A stretch of DNA of 64,000 bases, taken from CAYRMV01 sp964425255. Its GTDB lineage: Bacteria > Bacteroidota > Bacteroidia > Flavobacteriales_D > Crocinitomicaceae. Positions 8,250-17,329 of the stretch are shown piece after piece. The notes below the pieces were generated by a model, which worked only from the letters and a program-made list of their open reading frames with translations, made no database searches and was not told where the DNA came from. The first letter of the stretch is position 1. Each line of letters opens with the position of its first letter. The translations under genes were made by a program, and so were the position numbers. The DNA lies in contig CAYRMV010000001.1 in NCBI GenBank assembly GCA_964425255.1, positions 44,853 through 108,852 of the forward strand, given 5' to 3'.

Positions 8250-9010
8250 ATATAAGTGTCTCATCACGATTGCAAGAGATGGGATATGAACTTGATATGC
8301 TTTCAGAGGCCATGTCAGCAACGATTGACAGTGCGGTTTCAAGCATAGCTATTGGTGCCCAAAATTATTGGATCAGTTTAGCACAAGATCGATTAAAGAC
8401 TTCTCGTGATACTTACATTAATGGATTGAGACAAAGCGAATCTTATGTTGTCAAAGGTTCTGCTGGTATGCAAACATTTGAATTAGCACTTGTTGGTGCT
8501 ATGGCAAATAATTTTGAATTTGGTATGCCAAGTTTTGATATGAAGACAGTAAGACCAGGCTGGTTGGGTGGAGCGAAAGCGAAGCGGGCCAAGGATGGCC
8601 ATTCTTATGTTGTGATACCTATGCGACACTCGACGACGAGTGATGCCAGAATGGCGTACACAGGTAAAGCAGCATCAGTCGGGAATCTTAAAGATCAACT
8701 CAAAACTGCAGTTCGTGAATACGGCCTAGATCGTATGATTAAGACGGGAACAGGACAAGTCGTAGAAGGACCTGTTAAACGCATACCAAAATCTGCCCCC
8801 GTTCACCCTTACTTGAGAGGTCTAACTCGAGTTCAAAAATCAAATGCAGGTCGTGGAAGCTCTCAATTAATTACTTGGAGAGTCATGTCTGAAAATTCTC
8901 CTGCCTCTTCATGGATTCACCCAGGAATAAAGGGAGCAAATTTGTTGCCAGAAGTAGAGAATTGGATAAATAATAGACTAGATGAAGTAATCGAAACAAT
9001 ATTAGCTTGA
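8246..9010 (+). CDS. tail completion / minor tail protein
   Basis: Encodes 254 residues and overlaps the previous gene by 4 bases. It is mixed helix and strand, with an N-terminal long helix and a central basic loop (GGAKAKRAKDGHSYVVIPM). The C-terminal segment PKSAPVHPYLRGLTRVQKS followed by WIHPGIKG resembles HK97 gp10-type or virion morphogenesis proteins that finish the tail-side of the neck. Gene order supports this. Confidence 0.62.
   Translation: MNISVSSRLQEMGYELDMLSEAMSATIDSAVSSIAIGAQNYWISLAQDRLKTSRDTYINGLRQSESYVVKGSAGMQTFELALVGAMANNFEFGMPSFDMKTVRPGWLGGAKAKRAKDGHSYVVIPMRHSTTSDARMAYTGKAASVGNLKDQLKTAVREYGLDRMIKTGTGQVVEGPVKRIPKSAPVHPYLRGLTRVQKSNAGRGSSQLITWRVMSENSPASSWIHPGIKGANLLPEVENWINNRLDEVIETILA
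8630..8639. repeat. dispersed motif copy 2 (TCGACGACGA)
   Basis: Sits within the tail-completion gene in the dyad ACTCGACGACGAGT. Member of the 11-copy dispersed family. Confidence 0.6.
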
Positions 9011-9017
9011 GGTATTT

Positions 9018-9791
9018 ATGTATGTTTATCCACCGCTTCCCGACACAAGTGATTTAACCTATGGAGCTCTTCCAGTAGATTTTCTTTTGGAAACTGTTTT
9101 AAAAGCAGGAATAGAATGGTTCAAGACAACTCCTGACTCTGAGAAAAAGGTATTTGGTTGGCTTTCTAGTCCTTATTTAAACACCAAATATGGAAACACA
9201 AAGGCTTTAGAAATTAAGTCATTTATTGTGAAATATGACATTAAGGTGGTACAATCGTTCACTTTAATAGATCAAACAGTTCCTACAATTTCACTGCAAT
9301 TATTAGATGGATCAGAAAGAGAGGATCGTGCTGGCTTGGCCGACTTTCAACAAACTGTGGATCGTATAGTGGCAGGCGAATTGGTCGGTCGAGATGACGT
9401 GGGATATGCTGCTATTTCTGATAATGTGCATATCGGTATTCATGTTCAAAATACACCTGATCTTGCCAAATACTTATACTATTTGGTCGTGTATATTTTA
9501 AATACAATGAAGCCTTCTTTAGAGGCCAGAGGACTAATGCTCGGTACATTTAGAGCGACTGACGTATCTCGTCTAAATGAGTATTTGCCAGAAAACTTGT
9601 ATTCTCGTTTTATTAACTTTACCATATTCTCATTGGCTAGTTTTGACAGAGGTGCTGTTCCTATTATCGAGAACATCATTGGTGTTCATGCTCCTCCTAG
9701 TGGAGAAGGTGCAGTTTCGATTGAGGGTGATCCAAGTGATCCTGTCCAATTTGGTATGACATTTGTAACCATAGGAGATTCAAATGAGTAA
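9018..9791 (+). CDS. tail terminator-like protein
   Basis: Encodes 257 residues. It is an alpha/beta protein with hydrophobic helices (LAKYLYYLVVYILNTMKPSL) and several strands. It sits directly before the sheath gene block, where phages encode the tail terminator that caps the tube and sheath and joins the tail to the head. The call rests on position and fold impression. It overlaps the next small gene by 8 bases. Confidence 0.55.
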   Translation: MYVYPPLPDTSDLTYGALPVDFLLETVLKAGIEWFKTTPDSEKKVFGWLSSPYLNTKYGNTKALEIKSFIVKYDIKVVQSFTLIDQTVPTISLQLLDGSEREDRAGLADFQQTVDRIVAGELVGRDDVGYAAISDNVHIGIHVQNTPDLAKYLYYLVVYILNTMKPSLEARGLMLGTFRATDVSRLNEYLPENLYSRFINFTIFSLASFDRGAVPIIENIIGVHAPPSGEGAVSIEGDPSDPVQFGMTFVTIGDSNE

Positions 9792-10059
9792 GAAAAAGGA
9801 ATTTTTGGCAGAGCCAGAAGAAAGTAAAGTAGAAAAAATTAAAAATTCAAAAATGCCCGAAGAGCAGAAGCAAGCTCTTTTAAAAGAAATAGGTGCTATT
9901 GAAGAAACTTCCGAAGAGAGTGGTGTTTCATTTGTCATTTATGCTAAGATTAAAAAGTTAAGTAGTTCAATGACAAAGGCTTTGGCTGCGAGCAAACGGG
10001 TTAAGAATGTTAGATTGGCCAGCATAGAAGAATGGGATTTAATTACTAAAGATTTTTAA
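9784..10059 (+). CDS. small charged protein before the sheath gene, unknown
   Basis: Encodes 91 residues, with a lysine/glutamate-rich N-terminal half (EEQKQALLKEIGAIEET) and a C-terminal half that may form a small alpha/beta unit (SFVIYAKIKKLSSSMTKALA). The start has GGAG upstream and overlaps the tail terminator-like gene. No family recognised. Confidence 0.65.
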   Translation: MSKKKEFLAEPEESKVEKIKNSKMPEEQKQALLKEIGAIEETSEESGVSFVIYAKIKKLSSSMTKALAASKRVKNVRLASIEEWDLITKDF

Positions 10060-10077
10060 TGAAGAAGGAGTGTCATT

Positions 10078-12183
10078 ATGTCTATTAAAAAGACCTTTAA
10101 TGGTTCGGCCATCTACAAGCCAGGTGCATACACCAAAGTTGTAGTAGAAAATTTAACGGGCTTCCCTTTAGCAGACACAGGTACTGTTGGTATCGTTGGT
10201 GAAGCAAAAGGTGGAGAACCTCATGTTTTAGATATTATATCTAAAGAACAAATTCAAGCGGCAAAATCTCGTTATAAATCGGGGCCAATTGCTGACGCTC
10301 TTGAATTATTAGTAAATCCATCTAAAGACCCTCGTATTGCGAATGGTGCTTCAAGAATCGTGATTTACAAAACAAACGCTTCAACTGTGGCTCAAGTTGC
10401 TTTAAAAAATATTTTAGCAGCTGATAAATTCACAGCGAAGTCTAAAAACTTCGGTGAAGATGAAAATTTAGTTTCAATTCAACTAACTGCAGGAGCTATC
10501 GCTGATGCTCAAGCAAAATTAGTTGGTACAGTTGATGGTGCCTACACAGTTGCTATCACTGATACTTTAAAAGTTGTAGTTGATGGTGTGACTTACACTT
10601 ATACTTGTGGTTTATCAGGATCACAAACTGCGGCTGCAATGATCGCTGATTTAAACACTGTTGGTAGATGGGCACCATCTAAGCCAGTTGTTGCTTCTCT
10701 TGTTGGTACAAAAGTGGCTATTGAATTAGTATCTCCTCTTTTAGATATGGGAGCTATGTCAATTGATGCTACATCAACACTTGATACAATTCTTGGAATC
10801 ACAGGTTCATCTCGTGGTAAAAAAGGTTCGAGAATCGCAATTATCAAAAAACAATTAAAACAAGAAATTCTTCCTGAGGTGGGCGGTTCATCAATGATGA
10901 GTCTTGTTTACACTGGAACAAATTCTACTTGTCTTTTAGAAGTTAAAGAAATTGCTGGTGAAAAATTTCTAGCAACAACTGTAGCTGGATTAACAGCAGA
11001 TGAGTTAATGATTAAGCTTGTTGATGTTGATGGCAAAAACCTTCACACTATCTCAACTCTTGTTGATTTAATTAACTCTAAAGGTGTTTACACAGCAATG
11101 GTTAAAAATGGAGCTGGAGCTTTCAATGCTTCTCAATTAGACCTTGTTGCTTCTGTTTCAATTAATAGTGTTGCGTTTGAAATTAACCGTGATGATTATT
11201 TACTTGTTGAACAAGTAAGTGGTCTTTCTGAACTTGTAGATTTAATCGATCTTAAAGTTGCTGGCGCTGTTGCTAAAATGACAACTTCATCTTTCTTAGT
11301 TGGAGCTGTTGACGGAACTTCGGCAAATATTGATTTCGTAAATGCTTTTGAAGCAATGAAAGAAGAAAGAATTAATTGTGTTGTTCCTTTAATTTCAGAA
11401 GACCTTGGTACTTTAGAAGTTGACGCTATTAATGCAATTGCAGCTGATCATGCGGCTTGGGGTTGGTCAACAACTGGAAGAAGTGAAAGACACGCTTATG
11501 TTTCTAAACAAGGAACAAAAGAAGAATTTAAAGATGCTTGTAAGGCACTTAACTCTGGTTATTGCTCAGTGGTTGGTCAAGAAGTACAAGTAAGAGATAG
11601 AACTGGAAGCTTCGTGTGGATGAAGCCATGGGCCTTAGCTTGTGTTATCGCAGGTCTTAGAGCAGGAGCAGAAGTTGGTGAACCATTAACTTTCAAATTC
11701 ATCAATGTAAATGGAATCAGAGTAAAAGATGGTTCATGGAACCCAAGAAAAGATTTCAATGAAATGATCGAAGCTGGCTGTTGGATTGTTGAGCCAATGG
11801 ATAATGGTGGATTTAGAACTGTAGTTGGCAATACTTCTTATGGTATCGATCCTTCATTCGTATGGAATAGAGAATCAGTTGTTCAAGCAGTTGGTTATAT
11901 TGTTTATGATTTGAGATTTAATCTTGAACTTCAATTCACAGGAACAAAAGCTAAAACTGGAACTGCTGAAGCAATCGCAAACTTCATTAAAGCAAGAATG
12001 TCAACTTTACTTGAAGGCGATATTATTGTTGGTGACGATCTTAACGAAGGACTTGGTTATAAAGACCTAAGAGTTATCGTTGAAGGGAACACGGCTAAAA
12101 TCAATTGTTCTGTTACACCAGTTCAAGGTATCGATTTTATCCTTCCAACAATTTATATTTCAGACATCAAAATGAGTGCGTAA
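10078..12183 (+). CDS. tail sheath protein
   Basis: Encodes 701 residues with an AAGGAG site. It forms the contractile outer tail that drives the tube into the cell. Recognisable points are the start FNGSAIYKPGAYTKV, the segment TGTVGIVGEAKGGEP near residue 35, a long beta-rich insertion in the middle, and a conserved C-terminal part with ALACVIAGLRAGAEVG, DPSFVWNRESVVQAV and VTPVQGIDFILPTIYI. The length fits large sheath proteins with inserted surface domains. The tail tube gene follows after 11 bases. Confidence 0.88.
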   Translation: MSIKKTFNGSAIYKPGAYTKVVVENLTGFPLADTGTVGIVGEAKGGEPHVLDIISKEQIQAAKSRYKSGPIADALELLVNPSKDPRIANGASRIVIYKTNASTVAQVALKNILAADKFTAKSKNFGEDENLVSIQLTAGAIADAQAKLVGTVDGAYTVAITDTLKVVVDGVTYTYTCGLSGSQTAAAMIADLNTVGRWAPSKPVVASLVGTKVAIELVSPLLDMGAMSIDATSTLDTILGITGSSRGKKGSRIAIIKKQLKQEILPEVGGSSMMSLVYTGTNSTCLLEVKEIAGEKFLATTVAGLTADELMIKLVDVDGKNLHTISTLVDLINSKGVYTAMVKNGAGAFNASQLDLVASVSINSVAFEINRDDYLLVEQVSGLSELVDLIDLKVAGAVAKMTTSSFLVGAVDGTSANIDFVNAFEAMKEERINCVVPLISEDLGTLEVDAINAIAADHAAWGWSTTGRSERHAYVSKQGTKEEFKDACKALNSGYCSVVGQEVQVRDRTGSFVWMKPWALACVIAGLRAGAEVGEPLTFKFINVNGIRVKDGSWNPRKDFNEMIEAGCWIVEPMDNGGFRTVVGNTSYGIDPSFVWNRESVVQAVGYIVYDLRFNLELQFTGTKAKTGTAEAIANFIKARMSTLLEGDIIVGDDLNEGLGYKDLRVIVEGNTAKINCSVTPVQGIDFILPTIYISDIKMSA

Positions 12184-12194
12184 GGAGGTAGGCA

Positions 12195-12608
12195 ATGAGC
12201 AATGTAATGACAGGGGCGAAAGCCATATTTAGATTGAACGGAAACCAAGTAGCTTACGCATCAAGCGTAACTTATAATGAACAAATTCAGTTGGAAGAGG
12301 TAAATGTACTTGATAACTTAGCAGTAAGCGAACACGCTGAGGTTGGTTATAGAGTAGATATGTCTTGTCAAAACTTCAGAGTTGCGAATCAATCGGTTAA
12401 ACAACTTGGTATTATGCCTAAGTTTAATCAGATTCTTTCTCAAGGTGTAATGACAGCAGAAATTATCGACAAGACAACTGGTGCTGTTTTACTTCTTATG
12501 GAAGGTGTAAAACTTGAATCTCGTCAAACTCAAGTAGATGCTCGTGGACTAATGAGCGAAACTTGGTCATTCAAGGGAATTAAATCTTCTGATGAGGCTG
12601 GTCAATAG
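12195..12608 (+). CDS. tail tube protein
   Basis: Encodes 137 residues with the strongest ribosome site of the region, AAGGAGGTAGG, as expected for a protein made in many copies. It is a beta-sandwich protein (GAKAIFRLNGNQVAYASSVT, then a strand pair ending MSETWSFKGIKS) typical of myovirus tube subunits, which stack as hexamers inside the sheath. It directly follows the sheath and precedes the chaperone and tape measure genes. A terminator follows its stop. Confidence 0.85.
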   Translation: MSNVMTGAKAIFRLNGNQVAYASSVTYNEQIQLEEVNVLDNLAVSEHAEVGYRVDMSCQNFRVANQSVKQLGIMPKFNQILSQGVMTAEIIDKTTGAVLLLMEGVKLESRQTQVDARGLMSETWSFKGIKSSDEAGQ

Positions 12609-12622
12609 TTAAATTTATAACA

Positions 12623-12650
12623 GGGGTTCCGTAAATAAAACGGAACCTTT
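12623..12650 (+). terminator. hairpin terminator after the tail tube gene
   Basis: The stem GGTTCCGT / ACGGAACC (12625-12632 and 12640-12647) with a 7-base A-rich loop can be extended by two G-U pairs and ends in TTTGTT. Confidence 0.85.
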
Positions 12651-12657
12651 GTTATTC

Positions 12658-12667
12658 TCGATGTCGA
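12658..12667. repeat. dispersed motif copy 3 (TCGATGTCGA), intergenic
   Basis: Lies between the tail tube terminator and the chaperone gene, within TTCTCGATGTCGAGAC. A loose promoter-like pair (TTGTTA at 12650, AAATAG about 17 bases on) would place it in the spacer. Confidence 0.65.
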
Positions 12668-12695
12668 GACAAAATAGTTAGTTTGAGAGGTTGAA

Positions 12696-13073
12696 ATGAA
12701 ATACGAAATGCCAAAAATGGAACATAAGTTCCAAATTCAAGTTAAAGGTGAAGAAACTGGAATCAATTGGGTCGGTGACTTTACTTACAAAAGACCAACA
12801 TTAAGTGAAAGAAGTCAAATAGATGCCATGAGAGCAAGTTTGGGAAGAGACTTAAGAACTCTTGATCCAGATGTTGTGGCATACAATGAGGCTATTTCTA
12901 CTTTGCGTTTCACGCTTAAAGAGTTTCCTGAGTGGTGGCAATCCGCTGACTTTGGTGGCTCTCTTTATGATGCCAATGTTGTTTTGAGCGTCTATACAAA
13001 GTGTATGGAGTTTGAAGCTGAATGGATAAAAAAGATGCGTGGAGGCGATGCCAATGAGGTTGCAGCTCCTTAA
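12696..13073 (+). CDS. tail assembly chaperone, first product
   Basis: Encodes 125 residues with a GAGAGG site. Its short length, helical C-terminal half (DVVAYNEAISTLRFTLKEFPE) and position between tail tube and tape measure match the first of the two tail assembly chaperones found in most long-tailed phages (lambda gpG, Mu gp41 type). These bind the tape measure during tail assembly. The last codons include ATA AAA AAG ATG, a slippery site in the right frame. The gene overlaps the next one by 20 bases. Confidence 0.68.
   Translation: MKYEMPKMEHKFQIQVKGEETGINWVGDFTYKRPTLSERSQIDAMRASLGRDLRTLDPDVVAYNEAISTLRFTLKEFPEWWQSADFGGSLYDANVVLSVYTKCMEFEAEWIKKMRGGDANEVAAP
13028..13034 (+). other. candidate programmed frameshift site A AAA AAG
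   Basis: The heptamer is read as A AAA AAG in the zero frame of the first chaperone gene. Slipping back two bases, or forward one, enters the frame of the next gene, which is open from 13030. A -1 slip ends at a TGA at 13055. Mu is known to use a -2 shift at this gene pair. Confidence 0.45.
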
Positions 13074-13551
13074 GATCAATCGTTTATTTGAGAATATAGA
13101 AGTTAATTCGGACAATTTTCATCGGATAGCGATCTCCAATTTAGAAAATCCAAGAAGAAAGATAGAAAGATGGTGGGCCAAGAAATATGGTCCACACAAA
13201 AAATACGAAGAACACACTCTAGAAGAGCTGGTAATTGAGTATTTGGAAGACTTTTACGAAAATAACCCAGAAGAAATTACTAAATTCTTAAATAACGAAC
13301 AAGCTCAAGAAGATTGGGACGGTCAATTAAGTCCAGAACAAGAAGCATCAATGCAAAGAGTTTGGAAGAAAAAGAAACAAATCGATTTATCGAAATATAA
13401 GTCCGATATAGAATTGAGCGAGGAAGAAGAAAAACAACTTATCGAAAATCTAGGAAGAAATTTACCACCTAAACAAGTGGTGACCAAAGTCAAAGACAAT
13501 GGCGAAAAAGTTCTTGGTGACGAAGAGTTTGATGATAACTTTGGAGTATAA
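13054..13551 (+). CDS. tail assembly chaperone, second product or frameshift extension
   Basis: Encodes 165 residues from ATG 13054, which has GGAGG seven bases upstream. GTG 13039 and ATG 13048 are in frame but badly spaced. It is highly charged, with long acidic helices (HTLEELVIEYLEDFYENNPE) and a lysine-rich C-terminal half, and it directly precedes the tape measure. In other phages this frame is expressed as an extension of the first chaperone by ribosomal frameshifting. Here an independent start is also possible, so both modes may operate. Confidence 0.65.
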   Translation: MRLQLLKINRLFENIEVNSDNFHRIAISNLENPRRKIERWWAKKYGPHKKYEEHTLEELVIEYLEDFYENNPEEITKFLNNEQAQEDWDGQLSPEQEASMQRVWKKKKQIDLSKYKSDIELSEEEEKQLIENLGRNLPPKQVVTKVKDNGEKVLGDEEFDDNFGV

Positions 13552-13553
13552 CA

Positions 13554-15659
13554 ATGTCTAAACAAGCTAGAGTCACGATTACAGCCGATACCCGTTCTTT
13601 TAAGAAGCAAATGGACGAGGCAAAGAAGTCGGTTGAAGGTGTTGGTAAAGCTCAAGTTGATTCACGCCCAACTGAGAATTTATATAAAAAGGTTTTAGAT
13701 TTAAGAAAAGAATTGGATTCAACCAACGATGCAATTAAGAGATTGGGCAAAGGTGGAATTAAACAATCGGATTTAGCTCAATGGCAAAAGCTCGTAGCTC
13801 ATGCAAAAGAATTAAAAAAAGAAATTAAAGAAACTGTCAACTATCGTGAGAAGTTGGCAAATACTCCTGATCCTAAAGACAAGATTCCTAAAGAGCCAAC
13901 TGAGCCAAAGAGTTCAGGGCCATTTGGAATGTCTAAATTTGGTTCTACGATGTCTTTATTGGCAGGTGGCTATGGAATCATGTCTCTTTATAACAGAAGA
14001 GTTCAAATGGCTTCTGGTCGTATGTCACAAAGGGCTCTAACGACTGATAGCGGATATGCAAGTGAATCATCTAATCTTGGTTTTACCACTGAAGAAAGAA
14101 GACAAAGAGCTTCTGAACTAGCTCGTGAAGCTTCTCCAATGTCTAGCAAACAACTATCTGCTTTGACAGATGTTGCTGACAAAATGGAAAGAGCTTATGG
14201 AATTACTGATAGTGCAAATGCTGTTGGTGTAGCTAGAAGAGCAGGCGTTCAAGATCAAGGGAAATTTTTAACTGATGTTACATCTCGAGCGAGAGGTGCT
14301 GGTTACGAAGGCCCGATGATTGGAGAATACTTATCATCGATGACGGGCTTTTTATCTGAGATGAGCAAAGGAATCGATATTAATTCTGATTCACTAAATG
14401 GAATGGCAGGTGCTATCGGTACTCTCCCATTTTTCAAAAACGATCCATCAAGAGTTTTCGATGCGATGAGAGGTATGAATAATGCCTTTACTAATGGAGA
14501 TGAGTTTCAAAAGGCACAGGCCATTAGAGCGATTGGAGCTTCGGCCCCAGGTTCTTCAGCATCTATGCTTGAAATGCGAAGAGAGATGGGAATTTTTGGG
14601 TCTGTCGATTCAAAGACCATGGCAGGATTGCAAAAAGCAGGAGTCGATACAAGATCACTCGGTGTTTCTGGCGGTCAAATTATAAAAAATACTTTTAGCG
14701 ACATTATGAATAGCACATCTGGAATGAGTCCAGATCAACAATTATATGAATTTACCAAAAGACTTGGAGTGAAGCCAGGTGAAGGTATGTCAATGTTTGC
14801 GGCTGCTAAAAATGGAGCTTCGTTGGATACTTTGGATAAAATGGCAAAAGATGCTGCCAAATCCCCTGAAGATAAACTCAAAGATACTATGTCGAATATG
14901 GACGGATCAATTAAGAATCTTGATGCTCAAATTTCAAGAATTGTTGATGGAATGGCAAATAATGTTGCTGAACCAATGACAAGATTGGCTGCAAAAATAG
15001 ATGAATTAATCAAGGCCATGGGTGGCGATACTGAAGGAATCATGAGTGGCTTAGGAACTGCAGGAGTTGTTGGTGCGGCTGGCGCTGGTGCGGTTGGAGC
15101 CTTGGGACTTTCTAAGGTGGCTGGAAAAGCTACTGGGAAATTAACTGGAAAGTTGGCTGAAAAGGGCGTTGGTAAGGGAATGGGTAAGGCCATAGGCAAA
15201 GGTGCATCTAAGATTGGTGGACATTTAGCTAAAGGTGCTTCAAAAATGATTCCTTTCGCAGGAAATATTGCCTCTGCTGGTTTTATGATGAAAGATATTT
15301 ATGACATCAAAGATAAGTGGGACAAAGGCGAATCAACCGATGCTGGTGATTGGATTTCTTTAGCTGGTGATGCCATAGGTGTTGTGCCAGGAATAGGGAA
15401 TGTGGCAAGCGGTTTAGGTATGGCTGCATCTATTGGTGGCGAGTTTATGCACGATGATACTCCGTCAAAGCCCGTTCCTAAGAGTGGTGCAGTAGCAGGT
15501 CCTTCTGCTTCTATGTCTGGAGATAATGGCGATCCATATTTGGTGGACAATACAATGGCAATTAAAGAATTAACTCAACAACTAAGAACAAAAGGAAGTG
15601 TTGGTAGCTCTCGTATGCCTTCTAATGCTTCTTTTAATAATGGTAGAACAGGTAAATAA
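13554..15659 (+). CDS. tape measure protein
   Basis: Encodes 701 residues. It sets tail length and is threaded inside the tube before DNA ejection. The start RVTITADTRSFKKQMDEA is typical of tape measures and leads into a coiled N-terminal part. Methionine- and alanine-rich helices follow. A Gly/Ala-rich hydrophobic segment (GVVGAAGAGAVGALGLSK, residues about 500-520) then a repeated basic Gly/Lys stretch could act in membrane passage. The order tube, chaperones, tape measure, hub supports the call. At one residue per about 1.5 angstrom the length suggests a tail near 100 nm. Confidence 0.85.
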   Translation: MSKQARVTITADTRSFKKQMDEAKKSVEGVGKAQVDSRPTENLYKKVLDLRKELDSTNDAIKRLGKGGIKQSDLAQWQKLVAHAKELKKEIKETVNYREKLANTPDPKDKIPKEPTEPKSSGPFGMSKFGSTMSLLAGGYGIMSLYNRRVQMASGRMSQRALTTDSGYASESSNLGFTTEERRQRASELAREASPMSSKQLSALTDVADKMERAYGITDSANAVGVARRAGVQDQGKFLTDVTSRARGAGYEGPMIGEYLSSMTGFLSEMSKGIDINSDSLNGMAGAIGTLPFFKNDPSRVFDAMRGMNNAFTNGDEFQKAQAIRAIGASAPGSSASMLEMRREMGIFGSVDSKTMAGLQKAGVDTRSLGVSGGQIIKNTFSDIMNSTSGMSPDQQLYEFTKRLGVKPGEGMSMFAAAKNGASLDTLDKMAKDAAKSPEDKLKDTMSNMDGSIKNLDAQISRIVDGMANNVAEPMTRLAAKIDELIKAMGGDTEGIMSGLGTAGVVGAAGAGAVGALGLSKVAGKATGKLTGKLAEKGVGKGMGKAIGKGASKIGGHLAKGASKMIPFAGNIASAGFMMKDIYDIKDKWDKGESTDAGDWISLAGDAIGVVPGIGNVASGLGMAASIGGEFMHDDTPSKPVPKSGAVAGPSASMSGDNGDPYLVDNTMAIKELTQQLRTKGSVGSSRMPSNASFNNGRTGK

Positions 15660-17329
15660 TGTCGAATAAATTAGATCAGCGTCATACTCCTTTTGCTTTT
15701 CCTTTGAGTTCAAGAAGTTCTTATGGTTCAAGAACATCTTATGCTTCTCTGGTTTACTATCATTATAAAAAACAAAATTTTGGTATTCCAACGAATACGA
15801 ATACTGGAGGTTTTACTGATAATGAGATCATGGGCATACAACAAGGAATTATCGAAGAGGAAATATCTTCATTGAGAATTTCCAAATCTATTGAGCAACC
15901 AAGCTCAACATTCTCGGTTAATTTATTGCCTTCAAGAAACTGGAAGCAAGTTTTGAGTCCTGGCGATTGGGTAATTCTTTATATTCAAGATGATTTTCAA
16001 GACAAGGATAGATACAAAGAAGGCAAGAATAACAATAAGAACATGATGCTTGTTGGAAACATAGATCGTATTTCAAGATCGCTTCAAAAGAATGAGGACG
16101 ATGATAAAGTTGAGTTAAGATATGTGATCTCAGGTCGTGGTTTTGGAAAAGTATTTGAAGAAACAGATGTATGGTACGATCCGTACGCTGTTCAAAGAGA
16201 CACTTTGAATCGAGTAATATTGGCAGGCGCAGGTTTTGAGTTGGTTGGATCACCTGACAAAATGGTTGATTCGTTGATTGATATATTCTTAGGTAATGGA
16301 GCCAATTTAAAAACTGGAAGAACCAATGATCTAAACAATTGGAGAATACCATCGGCCCTAGCAAAAGTTTTCAATGCAGGAAAAGATAAGGCTAAATTTC
16401 ATGATATTTTGAAGAGAAATATACAATCAAATTTGCCTGGCTATAAAGCACGTCAAATGATCACGCTGGGATCAAATGGATCTTTATATGACATGATGAA
16501 GAGAAGTTCTAATGAGCTTGTTAATGAATTGTATTTTGAAGAGACAAGAGATAATCAAGGAAATGTTTTCCCAACTGTTTTTCTTAAGCCAAGACCTCTT
16601 AATACGCCTTTTTTTGAAACTCATATAGGAAACGATTCTTCTAAAAAATTAATGTTAGAGAAATTAAATAATAGTGTTAAAACATTACAAAAACTTTCTG
16701 ATGAAAATTATTTAGAAATTCATCCATCAGAAATAATTTATGAAGACATGGGTAAAGATGATCATTCAAGATTTAATCTTTATTGGTTAAGACCGATAAA
16801 CAGCGTGGAACACGTTTTTGCTTATGCAGCCAATAACAATGAAACTCAAGGATTTTCAAATCCAACATTTTTAGGCCCTTCAATCGAAAGACATGGGCTA
16901 AAGAGATTTGATCAAATATTAGAGTTTTGTCATGTGAATGGTACTGGCGCTGAACAAGATGCGGCTAGTGTTGGGCCTGAAATAGCTTTATGGAAAGGCT
17001 TCATGCTCCAATTGTATGATCAAAATTATGCCAATCATTTATATGAGACAGGAACTATTGAGTGTACTGGTGTTTTAGAAGCTGAATTAGGAAAGGCATT
17101 AGTTATTTTACCAACATCTCAAGATGCGAAAAAGAAAATTTACTTCATCGAAGGCTATGAACACGAGTGGAGCTTCCCAAATAAATGGACAACAAAATTT
17201 ACCTTGTCTCATGGTCAATTCAAAGATCAACAAAACATTTTTATAGACATTGTTCATAAAGGTGATTTTGGACAAGAAGATAAAGATATTGATATTAACT
17301 ATCTGGCTAAAACGGAGTCTCAACGATGA
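15659..17329 (+). CDS. baseplate hub protein (gp27 / gpD-like)
   Basis: Encodes 556 residues, coupled to the tape measure gene by TAATG. The mixed beta-barrel pattern (SSTFSVNLLPSRNWKQVLSPGDWVI is split here by a linker: ASTFSV-like strand, then LSPGDWVILYIQDD) matches hub proteins that form the ring between tube and spike. A later segment RYVISGRGFGKVFEET and the C-terminal EGYEHEWSFPNKW also fit late-control D-type hubs. It is followed directly by the spike gene. It probably forms a trimer at the tail tip. Confidence 0.72.
   Translation: MSNKLDQRHTPFAFPLSSRSSYGSRTSYASLVYYHYKKQNFGIPTNTNTGGFTDNEIMGIQQGIIEEEISSLRISKSIEQPSSTFSVNLLPSRNWKQVLSPGDWVILYIQDDFQDKDRYKEGKNNNKNMMLVGNIDRISRSLQKNEDDDKVELRYVISGRGFGKVFEETDVWYDPYAVQRDTLNRVILAGAGFELVGSPDKMVDSLIDIFLGNGANLKTGRTNDLNNWRIPSALAKVFNAGKDKAKFHDILKRNIQSNLPGYKARQMITLGSNGSLYDMMKRSSNELVNELYFEETRDNQGNVFPTVFLKPRPLNTPFFETHIGNDSSKKLMLEKLNNSVKTLQKLSDENYLEIHPSEIIYEDMGKDDHSRFNLYWLRPINSVEHVFAYAANNNETQGFSNPTFLGPSIERHGLKRFDQILEFCHVNGTGAEQDAASVGPEIALWKGFMLQLYDQNYANHLYETGTIECTGVLEAELGKALVILPTSQDAKKKIYFIEGYEHEWSFPNKWTTKFTLSHGQFKDQQNIFIDIVHKGDFGQEDKDIDINYLAKTESQR

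Noticed and set aside
15918..16364. A 148-residue minus-strand frame within the hub gene
   Set aside because: Antisense to a well supported gene, poor composition and no ribosome site or promoter.
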